From Aphelocoma coerulescens (taxonomy: Eukaryota; Chordata; Aves; Passeriformes; Corvidae), in contig NC_091014.1 of NCBI RefSeq assembly GCF_041296385.1, positions 64,426,578-64,490,577 of the forward strand: a stretch of DNA of 64,000 nucleotides, written 5' to 3'. This document shows positions 30,201 to 43,400 of the stretch, one piece after another. The notes beneath the pieces were generated by a model that did no database searches, was not told where the DNA came from, and worked only from the letters and a program-made list of their open reading frames with translations. A program made the translations under genes and the position numbers. Position 1 is the first letter of the stretch. Each line of letters begins with the position of its first letter.

Positions 30201-32415
30201 CTGCTGCCACTTGTTTGTGCCTGGCCTTACACATTAGCACTGACTGCCTTTCAGCATCATTGGCCTCAGCACGCATCCCTTGGCATTATTAAAATCTTTG
30301 GGATCTAGCTGATTTCTACCTCACCAAGAGCTTCACCTCTCTGGAATTGGGAAAAACTATACATCGCCCTGAGATGATCAGAAACACATGGAAAAATATT
30401 AAAATGGTTCATAAAGAGAAGGAAAAAAAGAAATATTTTCTTTCCAAGTCTTTTACTGCTGAATTTTTACTTCAGGGGAAAAAAGATGCTTGTCAGCACT
30501 TTGGAAACGACGTTCTTTTTTCCACCTCAACAGTCCTTTGCCTATTTTGCCTAGACCTGTTGAGCCAAGCATGTTGCTACAGCTCAGGACAATGCATGGA
30601 GAGCTAATATTTTTCAAAGAAATAAAAAACTTTCCAGCAGCAGTAGCAGCTCATGTTTTTCTTGGACAGGATGCATTTCCCTAGCTCCCCTGGGAAACTC
30701 AAAGCAGAATCCCAGGGTAGCCCTTCTCACTGACTGCTGTGCTTGGGCGTCAGCTGTTTGGGGAGTATGAAGCAGACTGGGAAAATCAGCCTCTGGAGAT
30801 GCTGGACAACTTGAAGACTTAGGGAAGGCTGGAAGCTTCTGATCCCAGTGATCCACAGACCTCTCAGAGCCTGGCGGCTTTGGAGCAAGCAAGTAGTTTA
30901 AATTGAAATCACTAGTTCCACACAGAAAATTCCAGGTGGCAAATCCGTGTTTCTCCATCAAGGCCATCATCTGGATGCAACTGTTTGCCATCAGAAGGCT
31001 GGTCAGCACAGGGCTGTGTTAATTCCTGCTGGGAGCCCTGAATGCAGAGGGCAAGGAGCATGCTGGGCTCATCTCATGTGGCCTTTCCCATGGAAAATGG
31101 GCTGCTGCCCCTTCCATGAAGATGTGGTGCCTTCATGCTGTGGTGCCTTCATGACCTGTCAATGATTCTCATTCACTGCTGTCCCAAAGGCTAAAAGATG
31201 GCCCATGGAATGGTATTTTTGGCCTGTCCCAATAATGCAAAACTGAATTCCCTGTGCCCTGTGACTTCCATGTTCGTGAACACCAGTGGCAGAATCTGTG
31301 TGGGCAGGGCACATAAGCAAGGCCACTAAATAGAAGTGGTGGGATTTTACACAGGGAGAGGGGCAAGGACACACCCACGTTCCCAGTCATGGGGAGCTTA
31401 AAACACATCTGGTGTCTGAGCAGATCATTCTGTGAACTGAAACTAGGCTTGAATATACAAATTTTGTGCTCATTCCTCTTGGTTATGTAGCATATTCTAG
31501 TAAGTGGTAAATGGTCTGGGACAACACCTGTAGCCAGACCCTCCACCAGCATAAAGGAGTGAAGTGTGAGTAGAGTGATATGAATGAACCCTCTTGCAGC
31601 CAGGTTTGGGCTTCACAAGGTTATATTTGGAACTAAGTTTTGGAACTCAAATGTGTGGCCAGAGGCAGAGAGGATCCTGCCATCCCTGCAGTGGGAGACA
31701 GGGATGTGTAACTAGGACAGAACCTCTGGTGAGCTGAACAGTTCATTCCTGTTGCTGCCCTGGCACAAGGAGGCATTGGACAGTGGTTGCTTCTGGGTAT
31801 GGCCAGTGCCAACCAGATTAATCATCTGTATCCCAAATAACCAAGGTCTTCCTTGGCACAGCAGCTTCCACACACTGCCAGAGCCGTGGGCAAAGAAAAA
31901 GAGGACAACACTACTCCTGCCTCTTCCCATCCTGGTCTGCTGTCCTCACTCTACACCTGGAGCCAGCCTAAATAAATTATATGTGTTAATATGTATTTTA
32001 TATCAACCTAATAATTTGGTTTTGTTCTCAGTTTATGCTTTTGGTTGTTACAATACAAGCAATAATAACTAAACAAACACAGGAAGAAGCAATGCCTGTC
32101 TGCAGCAGCAGCAGTTTGGTTACCTGCTTCCTCACACACTCCAGGGCTAGAATTTCAAGAAAAGCTCACTGTACTCGAGATTGCAGGTCCTGCCTGCTTT
32201 GCCATGCAGTAATTCAGTTTTCATTAGGCTTCATTTCAGGAGACTCCACTGTCCATTCAGCAGCTTACACATGCAGAACTTTCTGGGAGTGGCTGCATTT
32301 ACTCCAGAATTTGAATTAGAATAAATGACAGCAAAATGTGTCTAATTGGGGTTAATAAGTCCACAACAGCATGCAGTCCTAGGAAATGCATCTGGAAGCA
32401 CTGCAAGAATCATCC

Positions 32416-32567
32416 TAGAATCTTAAGATCACATAATGGTTTGGGTTGGAAGGGACTTTAAGGCTCATTCAGTTCCACTCCCTGCCATGGGCAAGGACAC
32501 CTTTCACCAGACCAGGTTGCTCCGAGCCCTGTCCAACCTGGCCTGGAACACTTCCAGGGATGGGGCA
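32416..32567 (-). mobile_element. CR1 LINE 3' fragment
   Basis: The reversed CR1 end begins AGAATCTTAAGATCACATAA, continues GGTTTGGGTTGGAAGGGAC and ends at TCCAGGGATGGGGCA. Confidence 0.93.
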
Positions 32568-34564
32568 TGTGAACACAGTGGGAAGTATTGCTGAGCTGTA
32601 ACACCTTTAGATGGTTCCAAAAATAAAAGAAACTTCTGTTTAATCCTGGTGTCAGGATTTTTAGGATTGCTTGCTCCTGCAGAGGCAGCTAAATAGATCC
32701 TGACACAGAGTACCAGGGAAGGAAATGTACGTGTTTATTTTGGAGTGTTTGTATCACTGGATAGAAAACCTATAGGAAAATGGAAAACATGCAGCAGTAA
32801 TTTATTTCTAAAGGGATGGGGGAAAAGAGTAAAGGAAATTCCCCCACAGGCTGCTTGGAGCCAGGTTTTCAGCTGGTGTAAATCTGAGGCTAGGTTATAA
32901 TTATTGGAAGCAGCTCATGTCCTATACCAATAGAAAGCAATACAGTAGTGGTGACTTGAGGCCCTGAGGAGCTGGCATTACCAGAATCCTGTATCAGGGT
33001 CTGCCCAGGGTTCTGTGCTAGGATCAGATCCAGCTCCCATCCGGAGTGGAGCTGTGGAGACAGATAGGGGTCCCTGTCCCTTGTTAGGTGTCCATAAATG
33101 TGTCATGTGTTACATGTCAGCCTCTTCCTCTTCCCAGCACCCTGTCAAGGCCTTCCCTGACCACATTAAAACACCATGTGAGCTTTGCAGCAATGATTCT
33201 CATTCTCTTGTCCTTAGGTCTCAGCTCTCACCATCTGTGCAGACTGAGAGCATGTTCTTCATGACCTCCTCAATACGTTTGTGTTATCAGCTATTACATC
33301 TTTTACCACACATCATTGAATTTGATGCATCAAGGCTTCTACACAGCTTGCCCCTGCTCTCTAGGAATTCCACCAATAAATCACTGCCATGCACTGCAAA
33401 CTGTCAAAGAGTTGCTGACATGCTCTGCAGCAGAAAGGCACTGGATAACCTTTGGCACCAGAATGCTATTTTTAAGTGCTTTAATAAAGAGCACCATTGT
33501 ATTTGAAAATGTACAGCTATGGTGAGAGGAGTTAATGGTTTGCACATGATGCATCACACCCAGGATAAAATTCTTCATCGAAAAGTTAAAAATCCCAAGC
33601 AGTAACCACACAAAATTGTTAAGGATACTCAGTGACTAGAAGCTCTTGCCTCTGTCTGAGCTTTCTGAGCAGCCTTTGTGAAACTGAGCCCAGATTTATA
33701 AAAGCCAAGCTTAATGATCCAGATGCTTTTCCACACCACAGGGTCAGAGCCTTGGGCAAAGGTTCCCCCCATTCACAGTCATGGATGGGGGTGAGAAAGG
33801 GGTGCTGGATGTGTCCGAACAGCTGCCTCTTGGTTTTGTGAGCACCCCAAAGAAAAAGGACACCAAAGCATCTGTTCCTTGGGATAAGGCCATGGTGTTT
33901 CTGCAAAGGGGAATTGACTGTGTGCTGTTTATAACCACCCTTGTGGTAATCAGCAAGTGTCTGTATGTTCTTTAAATAGACACATTACCCTAAGGAAACA
34001 CTCAAGTCAGCACCTCTGCATCCTGCTATGAGAGAGGAAACCTGACCTACAAGGCACCAAAAGTTGCTGTCTTTTGGCTAAGGGGCAGAAATATTCTAGC
34101 TAAGGCCTGACTGCTGCTTGCTTTTCTTGGAGAGTTTGCTTGCTTCGGCTCTCACGGAAGTCAGTTTTACTCTGGGGTGACTCCAGTTAGAGTTGCTCAA
34201 TAATTACACAATTGGCAGTGAGAAAAGAACCAAGCCTCAAGGAACTGCTTCCTAAGTAAAGCAAGAAGGATATGATCGAGTAATTGATCAGTTTATAGAT
34301 TCCTCATTTATTCTTGCTAATTGCTGATTAATATGGAAATATTTCCAAAATTTTGTCCCAGGAAATTGCTGCTCTTTTATCTGTGCTCAAGTCTGACTGT
34401 ATGAATAATTCAAAACTAGACAAGACAAGCCACCAGAGAGTGTGTTAAGCAAAGTGAGGATAGAGTTGCAGCTGAGTGGAAGAACAGAGGAGATGGTCTT
34501 CCTCCTTCCTCAGTACCTGCAGAGGAAAGTTCTGTACCACAGATTGCTAAACTGATGTGCTGCT
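32568..34564. other. Intergenic, no recognised gene
   Basis: Mixed-composition sequence between two CR1 copies. A plus-strand open frame of 163 codons (33015-33506) is present but has no recognisable domain; see the findings. Confidence 0.5.
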
Positions 34565-34923
34565 TCAAAGAGAGAAGACTGAGAGGGGATCTCATCAATG
34601 CATATAAGTATCTCAAAGGGTGCCAAGAGGATGGTGCCAGACACTTTTCAGGTGTGCCCAGCAACAGGACAAGGAGCAATGGCCATAAACTAAACACAGG
34701 AAGTTCCACCTCAGCATGAGGAAGAACTTCTGTACATTGAGGGTGGCGGAGCCCTGGAACAGCTGCCCAGGGAGGGCCTGGAGTCTCCCTCTCTGGGGCC
34801 ATTCCAAACCCACCTGGACACGCTCCTGTGTCACCTGCTCCAGGTGACCCTGCCTTGGCAGCAGGTTGGACTGGGTGATCTCCAGAGGTCCCTTCCAACC
34901 CCAGTTATTCTGTGATTCTGTGA
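34565..34923 (+). mobile_element. CR1 LINE fragment
   Basis: Plus-oriented copy with GAGAGGGGATCTCATCAATG, the AACTTCTGTACATTGAGGGT block and the end AGGTCCCTTCCAACCCCAG...TTCTGTGATTCTGTGA. The complete 3' octamer repeat marks its true 3' end. Confidence 0.95.
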
Positions 34924-36570
34924 GAAGGAATGTCCCCTAGAGACTTTTGAGGAATCTCTCTAAAATTCCCATCAAGCAGCACTGCTGGTAAAGCTTAGAA
35001 ATCTGTTTGGGACTCAGGAAAGGAAGATGACAGAGGGCTGCAAGATGTCTTTGTACAAATGGTGTAGTTCACCAAAAATAAGACCCTGAAGACTTACCCC
35101 TGTCCTCACCCTACAATTATGGGGAGGGAGTGACCGTGGAACACAGCTTTTAGGACACCATGGAATATATTTGACCTCCAAGCAGTTCTCAGAGCACCTT
35201 GTCATACGTAATTAGTGAGGATGCTGGTGTTTATTTAGGGCTTGTGGTTGTGAAAAATAGAACAAAGAGATTTGGGGGTTGGGGGGGTGGGGATGGGCAA
35301 TAATCAAGGCCGTGAAATAATTTCTCTGCTTTCTATGCTTTTTCTCTCAGATTTTCTACCACAGAATCAAATCAAACCTCACCTTATCCAGTTAGCTCAC
35401 TTAACTCACTCTTTTTTGACAGCGCATGCTGTACAAGACTTTTTCCTACATTCCCTTTTGTCTACCATCCTTCCATTTGATTCTTGCTGTATCATCTTAA
35501 AGCTGGAAGATCTTACAGTTTCAAAGTGGTTTTGAGAGCCCGTTGTCAGACTGACAGAAGGCAGCAGGGAATGAGCTTACCTTGCTATTTTCCTCAATAG
35601 TTCTCTTTAAGATGAAAATTCCTCCTTGGCACATACAGTCCTAAATGAAAGAGCAATTTCTGACTTGCTTGCTTTTTGATTTTCTTCTTTAGTCTGCATA
35701 TGTCTCACAGATATTTCTCCAGCTTCTGCTCCTTATGGGCCAGTTTCATCTTACATCACTCCTCCATTCTTATCAAAGCTTTCCTTTTAACAGGGAGATG
35801 CTCTGTAGAAAAAGTTCAAATCAAAGTTTCCCAGACCTTTGTGAGAGGAATCACCCTGCAATTTCTTTTTTTTTTTTTCATGATATTCAAGTTATTCAAG
35901 TCAGTGTTCTGGGATCTTTTTTTTTTTTTTTTTAATTTAAAAGAAATCTTGGCTGGGGCTAAAATTAACGTTACTTTTTGAAAACATAAACTCGTAGTAG
36001 CACCTGAACTTTGCAGCTTATGCTCAACCATTCCTTTAAGTGTTCATTAATAAAATACTTAGCGAAGGCAGAGAAATAATTAGTATCATCTGACATCACA
36101 GGCAGAAATGGAGGTTCTGTGTGGCCAAACAGCACAATTAGAGAGCATTACAGGAATCTAACTCGACTGACTCTCTTTAAGCCTGCTCTGCAGCTCCTTT
36201 GTTTCAAGGCGAAACAAGATAAAGGCTGGTTAGGTGAGTAATAAACTTATATCACTGACATTAATATGCACTAATCAGATAGTAAAATCTTATTCAAAAG
36301 CTCTATTGTGTAAGACACTGTAAAAAGGCAAACAGAGTTCCAACCTGGCAGCTCCATAAAGGCAAAAGGGAGAATGAATCAATTTAACAGAAGATAAACA
36401 CGAAGCATAGTAAAGTCAGTGCTGGTCTTTCCGTGGACTTCCCTTGATTGCAGATCTCAGGTGTCCATATGCACGTGTGTACATGTATGTCCTGCCTGTA
36501 TTTATAGATGCACACATTTAACTGAGATGCAAGTCTTGCAGTGGCACTTTAGAAGTGTAGCAGTGCACGA
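34924..36570. other. Intergenic, no recognised gene
   Basis: Contains a G-rich run (35274-35297) and two T homopolymers (about 35867-35878 and 35919-35933). Nothing else is identified. Confidence 0.55.
35274..35297 (+). repeat. G-rich quadruplex-type run
   Basis: G runs of 5, 7, 4 and 3 separated by TT, T and AT give a compact quadruplex motif in an otherwise AT-rich intergenic stretch. Confidence 0.6.
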
Positions 36571-37475
36571 GATCATGGACTCTTAGAATGGTTTGTGTTG
36601 GGAGGGACCTTAAAAACCATCCAGTTCCAACCCCACTGCCATGGGCAGGGACACCTCCCACTATCCCAGCTTGCGCAGAGCCCCGTCCAACCTGGCCTTG
36701 GACACTGCCAGGGATGGGGCAGCCACAGCTTCTCTGGGCAACCTGTGCCAGGGCCTCCCCACCCTCACAGGGAACAATTTCTGCCTCATATCCAATCTAA
36801 CCCTGCTCTCTGTCAGTGTGAAGCCATTCCCCCTTGTCCTGTCACTCCAGGCCCTTGTCAAGAGTCTCTCTCCATCTTTCCTGTGGGCTCCCTTCAGGCA
36901 CTGCAAGGCCACAATGAGGTCACCCCAAAGCCTTCCCTTCTCCAGGCTGAACAATCCCAGTTCCCTCAGCCTTTCCTCCCAGCAGAGCTGCTCCATCCCT
37001 CTGCTGCCCTTGGTGTCCCTGCTCTGGACTGGCTCCAGCAGCTCCCTGTCCTTCCTGTGCTGGGATCCCAGGGCTGGATGCAGCCCTGCAGGGGGGTCTC
37101 AGCAGAGTGGGGCAGAGGGGCAGAATTCCCCCTCCCCTGCTGCCCACGCTGGGGGCTCAGCCCAGCTCAGGGGGTTCTGTCCCAGCACACACAGCCAGGG
37201 CAGGGCCAGCTCTCACCCACAGCACCCCCGAGTCCTTCTGCCAGGGCTGCTCCCTCTGCTCATCCCCAGCCTGGATTGATCCCAGGGGTTGTCCTGATTC
37301 AGGTGCAGCACCAGTGCTTGGTCTTGTTGAACCTCATGAAATGCCCATGGGCCACTTCTTGAGCCTGTCCAGGTCCCTCTGGATGCCATCCTGTCCTTCA
37401 GGTGTGACAACAAACCACTCAGCTTGGTGTCATCTGCAATTTGCTGAGGGTGCAGTTCATCCCTGACTTTACCAA
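36571..37475 (-). mobile_element. Long CR1 LINE copy (about 900 bp)
   Basis: It is the longest CR1 in the window. The plus strand reads the reversed 3' end (GGACTCTTAGAATGGTTTGT) and continues through the 3'UTR into the end of the reverse-transcriptase ORF region (CTTGGTGTCATCTGCAATTTGCTGAGGG). The copy is 5' truncated. Its low divergence from the copy at 48449-48950 suggests a younger subfamily. The plus-strand open frames of 212 and 255 codons here are antisense shadows of the repeat. Confidence 0.95.
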
Positions 37476-40400
37476 AAAAAGAACCCACATTTCTCTGGCA
37501 ATGACATCAATGCCTGCTGTGTTTAATTCCTGTCACCCTCCTGGAATGGGTTGGTGTCCTATCAGTTGTACTGTGACAGAAACAGAGAGTGAGGGACGAT
37601 CTATCCTGAGCAGAAATAGAGGATTACATTTTAGGAAATGAGAATAACAATGTGTATTTTCATCCAAACAAGCTGTTCTACGAGGAAGGGAAGGGGTTTC
37701 ACTATTTGAATTTTCTGGGGTTTAGTGTATGCTGAGGTACTCAAATCCTACACTGAAGGCATGAGCTACAAAGGTTAAACCTAGCAAAGCACAGTTTTAG
37801 CAATGTGGGGGCAGGGTAAGAATGTATCTTTTCTCTCGCAGCATTTCAAGAACTAGTTCTCACAAATTTTTGAAATATTTTGTGCGGCATTTAGTGAAGC
37901 CACATCAAGACTCCCTCCTCAGCCCTTAAGAGATGCTATTGTCTTTTTCAAACACGCTTTTTCAAAGCATATTCCTTCGTTGCTAAACTCATGATAAAAA
38001 CCAGTGTGAAAGGCACAGAGAATTTTCAATACATTAAACATTCCATTTGTGTGGCAAACAAGTAGCTCAGGAACTTGAGGAAAGTAGCCAGTGTCACAAA
38101 GTCTCATGAACAGGGGACAAGTCTTAAATGATGCTGAAGGAAGGTGGGTGCTCTCCCTCAAAAAGATTGACTGAACCCAGTGTGAAGTGCCTGTGTCCCT
38201 GAGAACTTCCAGACACAGAGGTTTTTGCTTGGATTTAGCTTTTATTTGTGAACACTTACTCCCTAATTGCCCTTTGGCCTGTTGGGGAGGAGGCTGGCTC
38301 CTACAGAAAAATGACTGTACCTTTTACCCAAATCCTATTTCCCAGCCTCTTCCTAGCTTTCCCTGGCCTAGCAGGAGTAATCTCAGCCTCAAAACCCTAC
38401 CCAAACTTCATCAAATACATGCACTCTGCCTACTCAGCTCTCCTACTTAGTTTCAGTAGGAAAAATTCACGCTGCAGGTTCCGTATTGCTGTGTTTTATA
38501 AAGTTTGTACAATGTAAATGTACCAGGTCTTTGCCAAAATGTGCCCTACTTCTGACACAGCCACAAAATGAGGGCGGAAAACTGCTCAGCGCGTGGCGCA
38601 CAGTGATGGCTCTGAAATGTCTTTGTGTGAAGGAATTTCTATAAATTATGTATAAACCTGTTTTTGTTCATTTAAAGGCATTTCTTCTGGTGGCTTATTG
38701 TCTCAGGCTAATGTAAGCAGTTATGCCACCCTCATGCATTTACAAGCCAGGCTATGAATTAACGAACTGTTTATACTTTCATTTTCAAATTTCACGTCCT
38801 ACTGGCACCGAGAATGTATAACTTGAAGGTTGAACCCAGGAATACTATAAAGGAAGGATGCATATGGCTAAGTCCTGGGTTTATAACATCTTGCTTGCAG
38901 ATATTTCCTTTTGCATCTAATGGGAGGCGAGGGAAGATCCATGTTTTAGTTTATCTGAACCACCAAAGTTTACAGAGAAGGAAAAGAGTGGGTGGGAGAA
39001 GAGGAAAAGGAGGGGAGGCTGGGGAAAAAAAAAATCAGCTGTTGTCTATCTATATTGTAAACACAGAGTCCTCTGATCTACTGATATGTCATTCATACCA
39101 GCAACTTGATACCTTGAAAATATTTTGCATGGGGCTGATGATGTTACGGAGAGTTTTCCTCCACCTCCTTTAACAAACAGGGCCATGGGATGATTTTCCT
39201 CTCTTAGCCTGAGTCATTTCCTCTTCCGTCGCCTTGAGCTCTTTCAGCTACAACTGACAGCAGCCACCTCTCCATCAGGGGAGCCCTCCAAGTGTCCCTG
39301 CCCAGCTGCAGCTCACAGGAATTCCGCATTTTGGGGAATTCCGTTCTTTGGGGAAGCTGTTGTGACACTTGCCAGGGTGTCAGTAGAGTTATTGTGGTAG
39401 AACTGCCCACGTGGACATTCTCATTCTGCCTTTTTTGTGGTTTGATTTGATCCAGTTCCAAATGAGCCTATGCTAATGCCATACGGACATATCTACATGG
39501 AAAAGTAGCTTCAAATACCTTGTAAGAACTTGTATTCTTCCAGTGTAGAGATGGTTATTCCCACCTTAATTACCCTCTGGAATTGCCTACTGAAATCTTG
39601 GGTAGTTTGACATAAAAAATTGTTTCTATTATCTCTTCTATGCTACCAACTGCAAGTGACTCTACCCAGCTATATAAAATGAGAACTTCCCTGATTTCCC
39701 TTTTTCACAAGCATTCTGAAATGCCTTCAGTGAGTGATATTTTATAGATTTTACTGAAATACCATAGATAAAACAGAGATCTTTTTAGGAAAATATCATG
39801 CTATATTGTTGCTATAGATGTTGCTATAGAAATACTTTAAATATAAACAGCTTTAAACTTCAGACATTGTGATGGGGAAAATGAAAAGACAAAATCTTAC
39901 AGGTCTTACGACTCAAGAAAGCTGCTTCAAACCAACAAAGATGGCTCTTGAAGAGACCACAGATCCAGTTTTTCCTCTGACGTGCCCTTTTCTTCTCCCA
40001 GAGTCCCATCTGGGCACACTGTAGGGAGCAGAAGCCAAGCCAAGTCTTCCACAGTTCCCACGGGAGCACGTCCGTGGTTTTGGCACTTCAGGCTGAGCCT
40101 GGAAGCAGTGGGGTGACAGGAGCAGGTAGCAGGCAAGGAGAGCCAACATGTGAGGCAACAGCATTTCATCAGGCAGGGCTGAAGGAGCCAGGACAGAGGC
40201 AGGGCACAGTGAGTGAGAGCCTGGAGCTTCTGTGGCATGGTCAGAGGAAGGGGTTTGGGCTTAGGAAGGAGTGGAGTGTGCTGGGGGGAAAAGGGCTTTG
40301 GAGAAAAGACAATCCTGGCAGAAGGGAGGGGTGGAGTGGGAGCTGGAGGGCTGAAAGGCTCTGGAGGGGTAGACCAGGGACAAACCTCCTTGTGGCAGGC

Positions 40401-43400
40401 AACCAAAACAAAGTACTGGTGGTGGCTGGGAGATGCAGGAGAGCTCTGAGATGAGATGGGTGGGAGCTGGGATGTCTGGGGCTCTGAGAGAGTTGGATTC
40501 ACCAGGGATGTACTCCTTCCCAGGCATGCCTAGTTACACTTGGGGTCTAATAGGCGTGACCCTATCAATTACCTTCACCTTCCTCATCCTCACGTTTGCT
40601 GTGAGGAAGGCAGGAGCTCAGCTCAAAGCTCTGAGCTTGCTGCTGGCGGAGCCACTTTGAACTCAGAGGGTTTTGACAGCAGAGCTGAGAGCCCTGGCTA
40701 CTGCAGGCCCTGGGGAGCTTTGAGGGGTGCAGGGCTTCCCCCAGAGCCGTGTGAGCCACAAAACTGCTTGTGAATTCAGAACTGAACATGAGTTAGGCTG
40801 GGACACTCTGAGGAGAGCTTTATGTGCTGGGAAACCACTGCAATCCAAGGGGATTCAGGCTGTGAGACCCCCAGGACACCCTCTCCAAGGAGAATGTCAA
40901 AAGAGTGATGCAGATCAATTCCCATCCACAGACCTAAAGAGTGAAATCTCTGTCCCACAGGGCTGGAATTGTATTTGCAGAAACACAATTCTAGGGACTC
41001 CTGAGCAACAAGTTAAATACTGCTGCTGCTGCGATTGCCCAGGAGTCCACTTACTCATCACTGTATTTGGCAAAATCTTAAGTTACTTCTCATTATTTCA
41101 TTTAGAGCATGGAAAATCATTAGAGAAAGAACTGAATGATAAGGTCCTTTGAGTTGGTTTTATGTTGAGAGCTTTATCTTTTAAGAATCTGAGTTATGAC
41201 ATTTTTAAAAAGCATTTGCCTCTATATCAAGCCTTTACAAGAGTTGGGAGGGAAAAGGAACAACAGACATTTCATCCTTAAACATAAAGGAATCATGTGG
41301 ATCTTGGCTTAGTTCAAGTTAATTTCTACTTAGGTGATAAATCTATTTTTCATAGATTTGTAACTTGGCTATAAAAGCATATTTGAAGCCTTGAATGTTG
41401 GCAGTCAAAACTTGCAGGTCAGGAGAATATTTTTAGCAGTATTTTATTTAAAAAAAAAAAGAAAAACATAAAAGGTTGTTTTCAAGTCTACAAAGTTAAA
41501 GGGAGAGTTTTAAAAAGCATGGGTTGGGTCACATTTTGACACCCATGTTTGTTTTATTTTCCCTTAAAGAAAAGAAACAAAAATCCCATCCAACACGCTT
41601 CCAGCCTGACAGATAATAACAGACATTTCAGATTGATCCTTTTAAAAATTGCCCACAGGCTTTTTTCATATCCAAGAGTAAATAATCCATCTCAACTAAT
41701 AACCCATAAAAAGCTGAAATCAAGGGACTACTGTGAATTTTAATGGCTGGGTTTAATGAGCAGATCTTCAGCTTGTGCGGATCATTGTAACTCCTGGAAT
41801 GGCAACAGCACTACATCAGCCAGCACTCACTGAAGATGTGGATAGTAAATATACACTACACTCCCTCCCTCAAAACACGTGACTAATTCAGCAATACTGA
41901 GGCAGTAATTAAGATAATTAATACATTGGAAGGAATGAAGACCCAATGAGAGGAGACCAGTCAGCTCAGCATGCCACGTACGAAAAGCATCAGGACAATT
42001 TTGGCCACGCGTTCTGGGGCAAACACCTCGCCACAGAATCTTGCGTTTCACAGTTTCCTTCAGCCTCAAAATTACAGAGGGGCTGAGTCAATCCTGCCAG
42101 GATTTGCGTTAGTGGTTCCAGGGAGACCAGGAGCTGAGACACTGGCACAGCTAAGCTGGGGAGCAGAGAAGGTGTGGAGCACACAGAGCAAACAGGAAGG
42201 TTCATTTCTGGCCTTTCACTCACACCCTCTTGTGTGTTTTTGCTACACAGTCTCTCTTCTGTGATTTAGGCTCCCTTTAACATTGTGGGCCAAATCCAGC
42301 TCTGGCTGCCAGGGTTCACCTCTTTGTGCTGTCCCTGTATGGCCAGGAGTGTCCTAAAAGAGTAGCTGCTGTTTTGTTGACACTAAGAGAAATCCAGATT
42401 TGGTATAAAGATGATTCATCCACCTGCTCCCAGCTCAGACCAGGAAACTCTTTAGGACACTGTCTGGGCCAGACCTAAGGCACCCCCTGCAATGGAACAA
42501 CTCCTATGAGACCATTTTGAGAAGTTATGGCATTAAATACTCTGGAGCCAAATTGATCCCAGCCCTGCAAAGTTTAGAAGGAACGGAAAGATGACTTTGA
42601 CAGATTTTAGTGTCACCACAGATTCTGTTCAGCCAATTTGGGCCTGAAGATCTAGTTCTTCTAAGGTGACCAAATCAACATTGAAAAGCAATTCTCACCC
42701 CAAAGGAGGTCTTTGAGTTTATCTTCAGGTGTTTTACATCCAGCAGTGACTTCTGTAGTCTCAGTTCCTACCTTAGTCTCTGTCCCTCCACCCTTGCTCC
42801 TTCCACCCTCATCCTCCCTTGCTCTCTCCTCCCTGGCTCCTTCCTCCTGTGGCTGGGTCCCCCCCTCTGGGCTGCACACACCCTCCTAATGATTTCTGCA
42901 CATCTTCCAAGCACACATCCTTCCTACGGCGTGTCACAGGGCGCACCTCCCCTGCTGAACAACCGGCCTTTTCTTCCAGCTGCTGTCCACCGGCTGGGTC
43001 CCAGCACCTCGCCACAGCCCAAAATAGAACAGAGCAAGGAGGGGGGCAGCTGGGCAAGGTTTGGGCTATGCTGGGCTCAGTTTCACACCCAACAAAGCCG
43101 TGGGCCAGCAGCTGGGATGTTTGCAGCCTGTTTACAATTAGCAAGGTAGTTATGCTCGAGGAGGTGGATGCGTGCTTTCGCTTAAAGGTAGAGCTCTGCT
43201 CATCATTTAGGGGGAGAGTCTCACCACTCAGCTATTTCAGCCAGGCTTTGAGCTGCTGCTGGAGCTATTTCAGCTCCAGCCTAGGTATTATATAGTCCCC
43301 CTTGCTGCAGAATTGGAGCACCTCCCAAGTATTTGGAAACAGAAGTCGCAGCAATAATCTCCCTTTCTTACTTGGCAGCAAGAGGGAGAAATACTTGGCG

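Larger units (their letters stand above)
26309..32415. other. Intergenic, upstream of KRAS
   Basis: AT-rich sequence with one CR1 (26791-26930) and one SINE-like relic (27145-27215). Short TA runs occur (27428-27440). There is a TAATTA-rich patch at 29380-29460. No gene with recognisable protein similarity is seen; open frames are short. Confidence 0.6.

Noticed and set aside
36595..37362. 255- and 212-codon plus-strand open frames
   Set aside because: They lie wholly inside a minus-oriented CR1 copy and are antisense to it; the same text recurs reversed at 48449-48950.
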